This document shows positions 23,437 through 32,121 of a stretch of DNA of 64,000 nucleotides, piece after piece (within the stretch, counting starts at the first letter, position 1; every line of letters starts with the position of its first letter). The stretch spans positions 248,001 through 312,000 of the forward strand of contig OZ245059.1 of NCBI GenBank assembly GCA_965224735.1, read 5' to 3'. Source of the DNA: Robiginitomaculum_A sp036478535. GTDB lineage: Bacteria; Pseudomonadota; Alphaproteobacteria; Caulobacterales; Maricaulaceae. Below the pieces are notes generated by a model that saw only the letters and a program-made list of their open reading frames with translations, ran no database searches and was not told where the DNA came from. The position numbers and the translations under genes were made by a program.

Positions 23437-24160
23437 TATCACAACAGCGATGGTTATGGCCGCAGGGCATGGTACGCGTATGGGCGCGTTGACGAACAAT
23501 ACGTGCAAAGCTTTGGTACGTGTTGGCGGTAAAGCCTTAATTGATCACACACTTGACCGGCTGGATGCCTTTGGTGTGCAACGAGCTATCGTGAATGTAC
23601 ATGCTTTTGCAGATAAATTGGAAGCCCATTTGAAGGCGCGCAAACACGGGCCAAAAATCATTATTTCCAATGAACGCAAGACATTACTCGAAACAGGTGG
23701 CGGGGTTGTAAAAGCTCTACCCCTTTTGGGTGATGACCCTGTTTTAATCTGCAATATAGACGCGGTATGGATTACGTTTGAGCCTGTTCTAAAAAACTTA
23801 ATTACAGCTTGGAACCCAGATATCATGGACGAGCTTTTCTTACTTGCAAATGTGCGAAATGCCCTTGGATTTAACGGCAATGGTGATTTTTCTATGAATG
23901 CAAAAGGCGTATTGCAAAAACGCACCCAAGCAAGCGCGCCCTATATTTACGCTGGTATAGAAATCTTCAAACCAAGCCTTGCGCACGGTTTTGAAGAAAA
24001 GAAATTTTCGCGCAATGTAATTTGGGACAAAGGTCTAAAGCGCCAAAAAATATTCGGCCATGTCATGGAGGCCTATTGGATGCATGTAGGGGATCCGCGC
24101 GCTCATTTAGCCACACAAGCGGTTATTGAGCAAGCACTCAAAGATCAGGCCTTCCTATGA
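23429..24160 (+). CDS. murU: N-acetylmuramate alpha-1-phosphate uridylyltransferase
   Basis: 243 residues of the nucleotidyltransferase fold. The N-terminal AMVMAAGHGTRMGALTNNTCKALVRVGGKALI contains the nucleotide-binding G-x-G-T-R-M and the catalytic K; CNIDAVW carries the metal-binding aspartate, and YIYAGIEIF and DPRAHLA are conserved later. MurU turns MurNAc-1-phosphate from AmgK into UDP-MurNAc. Overlap with amgK (8 bp) and addB (4 bp) indicates one transcript with coupled translation. Confidence 0.93.
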   Translation: MPNITTAMVMAAGHGTRMGALTNNTCKALVRVGGKALIDHTLDRLDAFGVQRAIVNVHAFADKLEAHLKARKHGPKIIISNERKTLLETGGGVVKALPLLGDDPVLICNIDAVWITFEPVLKNLITAWNPDIMDELFLLANVRNALGFNGNGDFSMNAKGVLQKRTQASAPYIYAGIEIFKPSLAHGFEEKKFSRNVIWDKGLKRQKIFGHVMEAYWMHVGDPRAHLATQAVIEQALKDQAFL

Positions 24161-27100
24161 CAATATTAGTACGTCCCAAACCCGTTCTTCCTGCAGACAT
24201 TTTCAAGGGCTCAACGCCTAATATCTATACGATGCCTGCGTCCATACCCTTCCTGCCTGCTTTAGCGCGCGGCTTGAAGCAAAACCTTGGAGATGATCTA
24301 GTAAAAACACTGGTTTTATTGCCAACGCGGCGCTCAGCCCGCGATTTATCCGAAGCGTTTTTGGCGCTTAGTGATGGCAAGCCAACATTTCTTCCGCTCA
24401 TGCGCACTTTGGCGGATATGGATGAAAACGAACCGCCGTTTGAACCAGGTGATATTGCAGCCACGATCCCCGCTTCTATTGATACGACCCGCCGCCGTTT
24501 TGAATTGGCGCGCCTCGTGGCAGCAAAGCTCAATAGCCGTAATCCTGATGCGGCGGGTGCGTTGGCTATGAGTGAACCGCTCATCAGTATTTTGAACGAT
24601 ATGGCTTTAGAGGAGCTGAGTGCAGGGGCGCTCAGTAAGATTGATGATGATTTGGATAAATTACCAAAACACTTTCAAGACGCGGCAAAATTTCTACAAA
24701 TCATTAGTACGCATTGGCCTGATCATTTATCCGTTTTGGGTTTGAGCGACCCTATGGCGCGCCGCGTAGATCTTTTAAATGCTGCGGCTAAATCTTGGCA
24801 AGAAAAACCGCCCGCGCATCCTGTTATCATTGCAGGGTCAACGGGGAGCCTTGCGGCAACCGCCCGCCTCATTCATACTGTATCAAAATTTGATAAAGGC
24901 TGCATTATACTGCCAGGACTCGACACCCATATTGATAGCGAAGTTTGGGAAGAAATTGATGAACAACATCCACAGGCTTCTTTGAAAACCCTTCTCAAAA
25001 CTTTGGGCACTTCTCGCGCCGAAGTGCCAGATTGGCCGATTGACAAACTAAAACACAAAGCACAAATGCGAGCACGTATTTTATCAGAAAGCCTGATTCC
25101 TGCCAATCAAACCTCAGACTGGCCAAGCCGAATTAAGCGTATTCGTACAAGTATCGATCAAGGCGACCCCTTGCTAGATGGTCTGGACGGCCTCTCTTTA
25201 CTTGAAACGAAAAACGAAGAAGAAGAAGCGGCGGTCATCGCGCTTATCATGCGCGAAACTTTAGAGACCAAGGATAAAACTTGCGCTCTAGTCACCCCAG
25301 ACCCATCTTTGGCACGGCGTGTACGCGCACGGCTCTCGCGCTGGAATATAGAAATTGATAGCTCTGCAGGCGAGCCTTTGGAGGAAACTCTGCACGGCAC
25401 GTTTTTATCCCTGAGCCTAGATGCGGCTCTTGATATGTTCAACCCCGTAGTTTTGTCCGCGCTTGTCCAGCATAAATTTTGTGCCTTTATGAGTGAGCAT
25501 ATGGACAGTTGGAACGCATTTGAAACATTGATATTGCGCGGGCCACGGGCACGCACATATGACGCTATTGAGCGCCGTTTTGCGCGCTGTAAAAATCGAA
25601 CTGATACACATGTTTTCAAATGTGCCCAACAGGGGTATGAACAATTAAAATTATTACACGCTCTGCTAAAACCACTTCACAACCTATCCGAAACCAAAAT
25701 TTACGCCGATAAATTTACACGCGTGCACATAGAACTTACCGAAACACTCGCACGCGGACCAGAAGCTATTTGGCGCGAAGAAGCGGGCGAAAAGGCTGCC
25801 GCCTTACTAGAAGAAGTTTTAGTCTATGGGGATATGTTGCCCCCTTTGAACGGGATTGGTTATCAGCGGCTGCTAAGCACAATGATGCGCGGCCTTGTCG
25901 TCAGGCCGCGCTATGGCACACAGGCACAGCTTAAAATCCTTGGACCACTTGAAGCCCGTATGCTAGATGCTGATACAATTATTCTGGGGGCGCTTAATGA
26001 GGGAATATGGCCCGCAAGGCCCGCGCCCCACCCTGTGCTCTCGCGCGGTATGCGCAAACAAATTGGACTGAGCGCGCCCGAGCGCCGCTTTGGTCTTTCG
26101 GCTCATGATTTCGCAAGTCTTGCTTGTAAACCCAATGTTATTCTCACGCGCTCCAAAAGACAAAATAACGGGCCAAGCGTTATGTCGCGCTGGCTCTGGC
26201 GGTTGACAACTTTGGTGCGCGGGGGGCTTGGCGAAAAAGCAGACCAGGCTTTTATGCCAGCGAACCCTTACTTAAAATGGGCGCGAGAACTTGATGTCAC
26301 GCCAACCATACCAAGCCCCGCTACGCCGCCAGAACCGCGCCCAAGCCTTGATAAACGTTGGCCTGAACAGCGGCGTGGTCGCAGGCTCTCGGTGACACAA
26401 ATAAGTAAATGGATTCGCAATCCTTACGGCATATATGCATCAAAAATTTTAGGACTGGAAAGCCTTGATGGTTTTGACGAAGCTTTGGGCGGGCGGGAGT
26501 ATGGGCTTGCTTTGCATAAAGCATTGGAATGGTTCTCCCAGCAAAATAATGTGCATGATACGGATTTACTATTAGAGCTGTTCAAAAAAGCGATGATGGA
26601 ATATGCCTATGAAGACCATAGTTTTGCCCGCTACCATCCTCGCCTACAATCCATAGCAAAATGGGTTGTTAAATGGCTACACACGCGGCGCGAAGAGGGC
26701 TGGAAACTACTTGGCGCAGAGCAGCGGGGTGTAATGGTTTTAGAAATGCCTGGCGGTAATTTTACTCTCTCAGGCATTGCAGATAGACTGGAAATCAAAA
26801 ACAAAACAGCAGCTATTCTTGATTATAAAACAGGATCTATTTCCACCAAAAGTCAAGTGCAAGCAGGGCTTGACCCACAGCTCCCGCTTATGGCTACCAT
26901 GCTAAACGCGGGACAACTCGGAGCGAAAGCGCATGACGTATCCGATCTCTTATACATCAAGCCTAATGCAAAAAAGGAGCAAGATAAGACCCGTTCCTTG
27001 CTTGATAAAGATTGGGATATAAAACGCTACCAAGAAGGTGCTATAGAAAATTTACAAAAGTTAATTGTTCATTTTGACGATAAAAACACGGCCTATTATT

Positions 27101-27195
27101 GCCAACCGCGCGCGCAATATGTGGATGATTATAGCGATTATGATCATCTAGCCCGGCGCCTAGAGTGGGCAAAAATAGCAAGGGGTGAAGAATGA
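24157..27195 (+). CDS. addB: Double-strand break repair protein AddB
   Basis: 1012 residues, normal for the alphaproteobacterial AddB. The N-terminal helicase-like part has TMPASIPFLPALARGL and VLLPTRRSARDL; the middle has LGPLEARMLDADTIILGALNEGIWP and ERRFGLSAHDF; the C-terminus carries the RecB-type nuclease core with GIADRLEI, AAILDYKTG (D-x-K) and GLDPQLPLMA. AddAB resects double-strand ends and loads RecA at Chi-like sites. The clear Walker A loop expected of AddA is absent, as usual in this AddB type. The stop overlaps the addA start (ATGA). Confidence 0.95.
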   Translation: MTILVRPKPVLPADIFKGSTPNIYTMPASIPFLPALARGLKQNLGDDLVKTLVLLPTRRSARDLSEAFLALSDGKPTFLPLMRTLADMDENEPPFEPGDIAATIPASIDTTRRRFELARLVAAKLNSRNPDAAGALAMSEPLISILNDMALEELSAGALSKIDDDLDKLPKHFQDAAKFLQIISTHWPDHLSVLGLSDPMARRVDLLNAAAKSWQEKPPAHPVIIAGSTGSLAATARLIHTVSKFDKGCIILPGLDTHIDSEVWEEIDEQHPQASLKTLLKTLGTSRAEVPDWPIDKLKHKAQMRARILSESLIPANQTSDWPSRIKRIRTSIDQGDPLLDGLDGLSLLETKNEEEEAAVIALIMRETLETKDKTCALVTPDPSLARRVRARLSRWNIEIDSSAGEPLEETLHGTFLSLSLDAALDMFNPVVLSALVQHKFCAFMSEHMDSWNAFETLILRGPRARTYDAIERRFARCKNRTDTHVFKCAQQGYEQLKLLHALLKPLHNLSETKIYADKFTRVHIELTETLARGPEAIWREEAGEKAAALLEEVLVYGDMLPPLNGIGYQRLLSTMMRGLVVRPRYGTQAQLKILGPLEARMLDADTIILGALNEGIWPARPAPHPVLSRGMRKQIGLSAPERRFGLSAHDFASLACKPNVILTRSKRQNNGPSVMSRWLWRLTTLVRGGLGEKADQAFMPANPYLKWARELDVTPTIPSPATPPEPRPSLDKRWPEQRRGRRLSVTQISKWIRNPYGIYASKILGLESLDGFDEALGGREYGLALHKALEWFSQQNNVHDTDLLLELFKKAMMEYAYEDHSFARYHPRLQSIAKWVVKWLHTRREEGWKLLGAEQRGVMVLEMPGGNFTLSGIADRLEIKNKTAAILDYKTGSISTKSQVQAGLDPQLPLMATMLNAGQLGAKAHDVSDLLYIKPNAKKEQDKTRSLLDKDWDIKRYQEGAIENLQKLIVHFDDKNTAYYCQPRAQYVDDYSDYDHLARRLEWAKIARGEE

Positions 27196-30100
27196 GTCTC
27201 CCAAGTAAAGAATATCTTGAAGCTGTAGATATGCAAGGCAAAGCCGCTGCGCCAAATTTATCTGTTTTCGTTTCGGCCAATGCAGGCTCTGGCAAAACGC
27301 GGGTTTTGGTTGACCGCGTTTCGCGTATTTTACTTGACGGTACAAAACCTGATAAAATTTTGTGCCTTACTTATACCAAAGCGGCGGCATCAGAAATGCA
27401 GGCGCGGTTATTTAAAAAACTGGGCGATTGGTCAATTCTAAGCTCAGAAGAACTTGCACAGACTCTCAATGCTCTAGAAGACGTTTCTAGAGTGCGTACA
27501 GATGCAGAGCTTGGTAAAGCACGGCTGCTTTTTGCTCGCGCCCTCGAAACACCAGGCGGCCTTAAGGTGCAGACTATTCACGCGTTTTGTGAGCAACTCC
27601 TCAAACGGTTTCCACTAGAGGCAGGTCTTGCGCCTGGCACGGACGCGATAGATGACCAAGACGCACTCACGCTTAAATCGCATGTCATTACCAAAATAGA
27701 GAAAGCTACCACGGGCAATCCAAAAGGAGAAATTACAACCTCGATAGCCCTGCTTGCTACTCATAAGAACGACAAAACCTTAGACGCGCTTTTCACTTGG
27801 GCCATGAATAATAGTTATGATGTCGATGCTTGGGTTGATGCGGGCGGCCCCAATATATTATCATCTACTTTTGGGCTGGATGCGAACGATACTCAAGAGA
27901 GTGTTTTAGATAATTTTTGGCAAGAGAGTGATAAAGAGCGTATAAAAACTGCGGCGCAAGGCATGCTCGGCACGGGTTCAAAAAACAATACGCGCGGCAT
28001 ATTTGCACTTGGTGCCCTTACGGAAAAAAACCCAAAAGTTGCTTTCAATCTTTACATGCAGGCCTTTTGTTCTGGGAGCGGCGCTGGTACGCTCTTTAAA
28101 CCCGTTGTCTTTAAAAGTGCTAGTGATCTTGCGAAAAGTTTTTTTGGCGGGGATAAAGAAAACCCTAGTGTGGAAGCGCGCCGCCTCCTCTTAGCGCGTG
28201 ATAAAGTACGTGCATTGCACGTTATAGAATTAACCCAGGCGTTTTATACGCTGGCTGTATTGGCCACGAAGGAATATCGCGCCTTGAAACAGACTCGCCG
28301 TTTAATGGATTTTGATGACCAAATATATTTAGCGCGCCGCCTCCTAACGCGCTCCGAAGCCCGTGAATGGGTACGCTATAAACTCGATGGCGGCGTTGAT
28401 CATATTTTGGTAGACGAAGCACAAGACACGTCCAAAACCCAATGGGATATTATCGATGCGCTATCAGATGAGTTCTTTCAACCATCGCCTGATAGTGATC
28501 CACGCCGCCGCAAAACCTTGTTTGCTGTGGGCGATGAAAAACAATCTATTTATTCTTTCCAAGGGGCCCAGCCCGAGCAATTTTTGCAAAAAATACAGGA
28601 TTTAACCAAGCGAGAATTCACGGCTAAAGATGTAAAAATGTCCATGTCTTTCCGGTCGGCTGGACAAGTACTCTCACTGGTCGACCACATTTTTTACAAA
28701 AACGAAGTCATAAAAGAAATGTTTGATACCCAGACCTATGCCCCCGCCTCTGATGCAGGGTTTCACACAGCTCACAGAGGCGATAGCGGCCTGATAGAAT
28801 TTTGGCCTGCTGTGCCGACAGCAAAAAAAGAAAAACTTGATAATGTATGGAAACCAGAACCAGTTGATGCGCCAAATCAGCAAGACGCCCGTGAGCGCCT
28901 TGCGCGGCAAATTGCCCTGCAAATAAAAGACTGGCTCCGAAAAGGCACATTGGTTTATGACCGCGAGTTGAAACACACCCGGCCTATGCATGCGGGCGAT
29001 ATTATGATTTTGGTAAAAAAACGGCTTGCATTTTTTGATGCGGTTATTCGCAATCTCAAAGACGCTGGCGTTCCTGTTGCAGGAGCAGATCAGCTTAGCT
29101 TAAAACAATCCATTGCTGTGCAGGATTTATTATCTCTAGCAAAGTTTACACTCCTGCCCGCCGATGATTTATCTTTGGCGGAAGTTTTAAAAAGCCCGCT
29201 GTTTGGCTGGAGCGAAGAAGCCTTATTTGAAATTGCCCATAATCGCGCCGGGAGTCTATGGGCGGCCTTACCCAAGGGTGAGGATAAAACCGTTTTAGGG
29301 CAAATAAAATCTATGGCAGCAAAATATGCGCCCTATGAATTTTTTGCCCGCACATTAGCCCTTGTTGCAAAACCTAGCGGGCCAAGTCTTTATCAAAAAA
29401 TGCTCACCCGCATGGGCGTAGAAATTGTTGACGCGCTGGACGCATTCCTCGCCAGCGCCCTCGCCCATCAACGAAATAATGCACCCTCACTTTTAAAATT
29501 TATCACCAACACACTGTCTGATGATCATAAAGTAAAGCGCGAAATGTCAGGAGATGACATGGTTGGGCAATCCGAAGTGCGGGTGATGACCGTGCATGCT
29601 GCTAAAGGCCTTGAGGCGCCTGTGGTTATTCTCCCCGACACGACACAAATACCCAGCGTCTCAAAACAAGATATTTTCAAACACGAAAACGGGTTTGTTA
29701 TAAATGTTCCCAAGGATGAACAACCAAAGAGCCTTGAGGATATTATAGCTGCGCGGCAAGCGGATCAGGAACGCGAAGCCTTACGTCTACTTTATGTGGC
29801 CTTAACACGTGCCGAATCGCGCCTTTTGATTTGCGGGTTTGAAAGCAATCATAAAGTTGCTGAAAACTCATGGCACGAGCGTGTACAGCATGCGCTTGAG
29901 GGTATGAGTGCATCCGTTATAGAAACGGAATTCGGCGATGGTTTACGCTATGGGAAAGACCCAAAAGAAGCGCCTAGGGTAAATTCTAAACATCTCAAAA
30001 TTAACGAAGAAGACTCTTTGCCAAGCTGGGCTCGTACAAACCCTATTAAAAACACACAAGCGATAAAACACTATTCACCATCTCGCCTAATGTCAGAAAC

Positions 30101-30689
30101 AAAAGCGCCTAGCCTTGTCCCGCCCGTGCGCTCCCCCCTCAATATATTAGGCGGCGATCGTCATGGGTTTTCCCAGTTTAGACGCGGCAATCTTATTCAT
30201 AAATTATTGCAAATTTTGCCCGATATAGGTGAAAATGCCCGCCAAAATTCAGGCGCAATATATTTGAAAGGGCAAGGGCTGTCAAATAAGGAAAGCAAGG
30301 CTATTTTGGCAGAAGTTTTCGCCGTTCTAAATCACAACGACTTTGCCTTTCTATTTTCTTCTGGATCCCAAGCTGAAATATCTCTTATTGGCGGCGCCAG
30401 CGCGTTGCCTAATCATATAGTGCTCAATGGCCAAATTGACCGCCTGGTGTTTCATAAGGAAGAGGTTTGGATTATTGATTATAAATCCAACCGCCCGCTG
30501 CCAAAAACCATAGATGACGTTGCACAAATTTATATCCGCCAAATGGCGGCTTATCGCGCGCTTGTTCAGGATTTATACCCAGATAAAACCGTTAAAACAG
30601 CACTGCTTTGGACGGACGAACCAGTATTGATGGCCCTGCCAGATGCACTATTAGACACCATTGATTGGAATACAGCGTTTGGAGCTTGA
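27192..30689 (+). CDS. addA: Double-strand break repair helicase-nuclease AddA
   Basis: 1165 residues of a UvrD-like helicase with a C-terminal nuclease. Helicase motifs in order are SANAGSGKTRVLVDRV (I), TYTKAAASEMQ (Ia), ILVDEAQDTSKTQWDII (II), VGDEKQSIYSFQGA (III), MSFRSAGQVL (IV), RVMTVHAAKGLEAPVVILPDT (V, split here as VMTVHAAKGLEAP) and LLYVALTRAESRLL (VI). The nuclease core is LNGQIDRLVF, WIIDYKSNRP and YIRQMAAYRAL. It forms the AddAB complex with the overlapping upstream gene and is followed 55 bp later by trxA, the usual order. Confidence 0.97.
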   Translation: MSLPSKEYLEAVDMQGKAAAPNLSVFVSANAGSGKTRVLVDRVSRILLDGTKPDKILCLTYTKAAASEMQARLFKKLGDWSILSSEELAQTLNALEDVSRVRTDAELGKARLLFARALETPGGLKVQTIHAFCEQLLKRFPLEAGLAPGTDAIDDQDALTLKSHVITKIEKATTGNPKGEITTSIALLATHKNDKTLDALFTWAMNNSYDVDAWVDAGGPNILSSTFGLDANDTQESVLDNFWQESDKERIKTAAQGMLGTGSKNNTRGIFALGALTEKNPKVAFNLYMQAFCSGSGAGTLFKPVVFKSASDLAKSFFGGDKENPSVEARRLLLARDKVRALHVIELTQAFYTLAVLATKEYRALKQTRRLMDFDDQIYLARRLLTRSEAREWVRYKLDGGVDHILVDEAQDTSKTQWDIIDALSDEFFQPSPDSDPRRRKTLFAVGDEKQSIYSFQGAQPEQFLQKIQDLTKREFTAKDVKMSMSFRSAGQVLSLVDHIFYKNEVIKEMFDTQTYAPASDAGFHTAHRGDSGLIEFWPAVPTAKKEKLDNVWKPEPVDAPNQQDARERLARQIALQIKDWLRKGTLVYDRELKHTRPMHAGDIMILVKKRLAFFDAVIRNLKDAGVPVAGADQLSLKQSIAVQDLLSLAKFTLLPADDLSLAEVLKSPLFGWSEEALFEIAHNRAGSLWAALPKGEDKTVLGQIKSMAAKYAPYEFFARTLALVAKPSGPSLYQKMLTRMGVEIVDALDAFLASALAHQRNNAPSLLKFITNTLSDDHKVKREMSGDDMVGQSEVRVMTVHAAKGLEAPVVILPDTTQIPSVSKQDIFKHENGFVINVPKDEQPKSLEDIIAARQADQEREALRLLYVALTRAESRLLICGFESNHKVAENSWHERVQHALEGMSASVIETEFGDGLRYGKDPKEAPRVNSKHLKINEEDSLPSWARTNPIKNTQAIKHYSPSRLMSETKAPSLVPPVRSPLNILGGDRHGFSQFRRGNLIHKLLQILPDIGENARQNSGAIYLKGQGLSNKESKAILAEVFAVLNHNDFAFLFSSGSQAEISLIGGASALPNHIVLNGQIDRLVFHKEEVWIIDYKSNRPLPKTIDDVAQIYIRQMAAYRALVQDLYPDKTVKTALLWTDEPVLMALPDALLDTIDWNTAFGA

Positions 30690-30744
30690 CGAATCGTGCA
30701 CGACTTTTTATCAAGGATGTTCTTACATAATAAAGGACTGCATT

Positions 30745-31065
30745 ATGCCTACACTAACCGTCACTGATAGTAATTTTAAAACTGACGTTTTACAAAGCGA
30801 CGTGCCCGTTTTAGTCGACTTTTGGGCTGAATGGTGCGGACCGTGCAAAGCTATGGCTCCTGCGCTGGAAGAACTCTCTGGCGAGATGGGTGGACAAGCC
30901 ATTATTGCCAAAATGAACATTGAAGACAGCCCCAACACACCATTGAATTTTCATGTACGCGGCGTTCCAACCTTGATGATATTCAAAAACGGGCAAGTGG
31001 CGGCCACAAAAAACGGCTCTATGACAAAATCAAAAATGGCTGAGTGGATCGCCGAATTTACCTAA
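30745..31065 (+). CDS. trxA: Thioredoxin
   Basis: 106 residues with the redox motif WCGPC in DFWAEWCGPCKAMAPALEEL and the cis-proline segment RGVPTLMIFKNG. ATG 30745 was chosen because it follows aaagga and gives the family N-terminus; the longer frame from 30661 overlaps addA. Thioredoxin reduces protein disulfides in the cytoplasm. It closes the tsaE-to-trxA operon and converges on the DHH gene. Confidence 0.96.
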   Translation: MPTLTVTDSNFKTDVLQSDVPVLVDFWAEWCGPCKAMAPALEELSGEMGGQAIIAKMNIEDSPNTPLNFHVRGVPTLMIFKNGQVAATKNGSMTKSKMAEWIAEFT

Positions 31066-31085
31066 TTGTCCACAGACCATACACC

Positions 31086-31113
31086 TAGAACGCTTGTTTT
31101 AGAACGTTTGTTT
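31086..31113. repeat. 2 x 14-bp tandem repeat at DHH gene end
   Basis: tagaacgcttgttt (31086-31099) and tagaacgtttgttt (31100-31113) are adjacent with one mismatch. The stop codon of the DHH gene on the minus strand lies at 31099-31101, across the junction. Confidence 0.88.
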
Positions 31114-32043
31114 GAATTTCTCAATAAAGTTTGGTAAATGCGCCTGCGGCAATCTATTAATGCCAGCCGCTTTCTTGCGTCCGCCGCCTGTCGGAAATTG
31201 CAAACATAACGTATCTGCGCCTTCTGGCTTGTTCAGCGGCGCGCGTACAGATACGGTAAAGCTTTTGTCTCGATTATGGGTTAGTATTGCATAGGCTCTA
31301 TTGGGGGTTTTATGACATAGAAGATTTGCAAAACTGCCAGATATTCGGCGCGCCCAAGCAGCATCTTCTAAAATATATATACCTGGGTTTTCGGCTGGCG
31401 TGGCCCTGGCCTTTTCTATATCACTCTGGTAGCCATTTTTTAGGATGCTAAAGATCTCTTTGTCATTGTTCAAAAAATGTTCGGGCGAGCCGAGCGCAAG
31501 GAGTCGTTTATAAAGCTTGCCTGGCGAAAAATGCAAATCTGAAACCTCGCGCCCATAGGCATTATAATTTATGAGCATGCCATAGTTTTGCAGACGTGTC
31601 ATTTGACTCTGCTTAAGCCCATTTTGCTTTCCGAGCGCCAAAGCAGGTTTTATTAGATTGTCTCCAAACGCTCCAACAATCGCCCAGTGTCCATGGGCAC
31701 CATTTATCGCTTTGTTGATTAATAAAGACGTACAAAGACTTGGCCGAGTATCAATGACAGCAAACAAGTTTGCATGCTTTGGCAAACCTCCTGCATTGTG
31801 ATGGTCAACATAAAAAACGAATGCACCTGCCTGCAAAGCCTTGTTAAGCCCATCTTTGTTCGTGCGCATAGAAACATCAAGCACGGTGATATGATCAGAA
31901 CTTTTTGCTGTGATTTTATCAAGCAATGCAATGTCACGCTTAACGCCAGTTATTATCGTGGCTGGGCGCGGTTCATGCAACCGTAATTGCAAGAGCGCAC
32001 AAATGCCATCCGCATCACCATTAAAAACATCGTAATTGGCCAC
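31099..32043 (-). CDS. DHH family phosphoesterase
   Basis: 314 residues. The N-terminal FNGDADGICALLQL (D-x-D), ITVLDVSM and VDHHNAGG (DHH) motifs bind two metal ions; the C-terminal DHHA1-like end has the GGGRKKAAGIN glycine-rich signature. This architecture matches DHH/DHHA1 phosphoesterases such as NrnA-type nanoRNases or uncharacterised relatives; some databases mislabel them acetyltransferases. The substrate is not known. Convergent with trxA. Confidence 0.85.
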   Translation of the reverse strand: MANYDVFNGDADGICALLQLRLHEPRPATIITGVKRDIALLDKITAKSSDHITVLDVSMRTNKDGLNKALQAGAFVFYVDHHNAGGLPKHANLFAVIDTRPSLCTSLLINKAINGAHGHWAIVGAFGDNLIKPALALGKQNGLKQSQMTRLQNYGMLINYNAYGREVSDLHFSPGKLYKRLLALGSPEHFLNNDKEIFSILKNGYQSDIEKARATPAENPGIYILEDAAWARRISGSFANLLCHKTPNRAYAILTHNRDKSFTVSVRAPLNKPEGADTLCLQFPTGGGRKKAAGINRLPQAHLPNFIEKFKQTF

Positions 32044-32121
32044 TGCCCACTCCTATGATCTCATTCCCTGCTTGCTTTTCATACACGGCCTTGCAAATAT
32101 GTGCAAAAAAAAGGAAAGACC

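Noticed and set aside
24157..31065. AddAB-trxA block as a phage-defence island
   Set aside because: The gene order is the standard chromosomal repair operon of alphaproteobacteria, with no accessory defence genes nearby.
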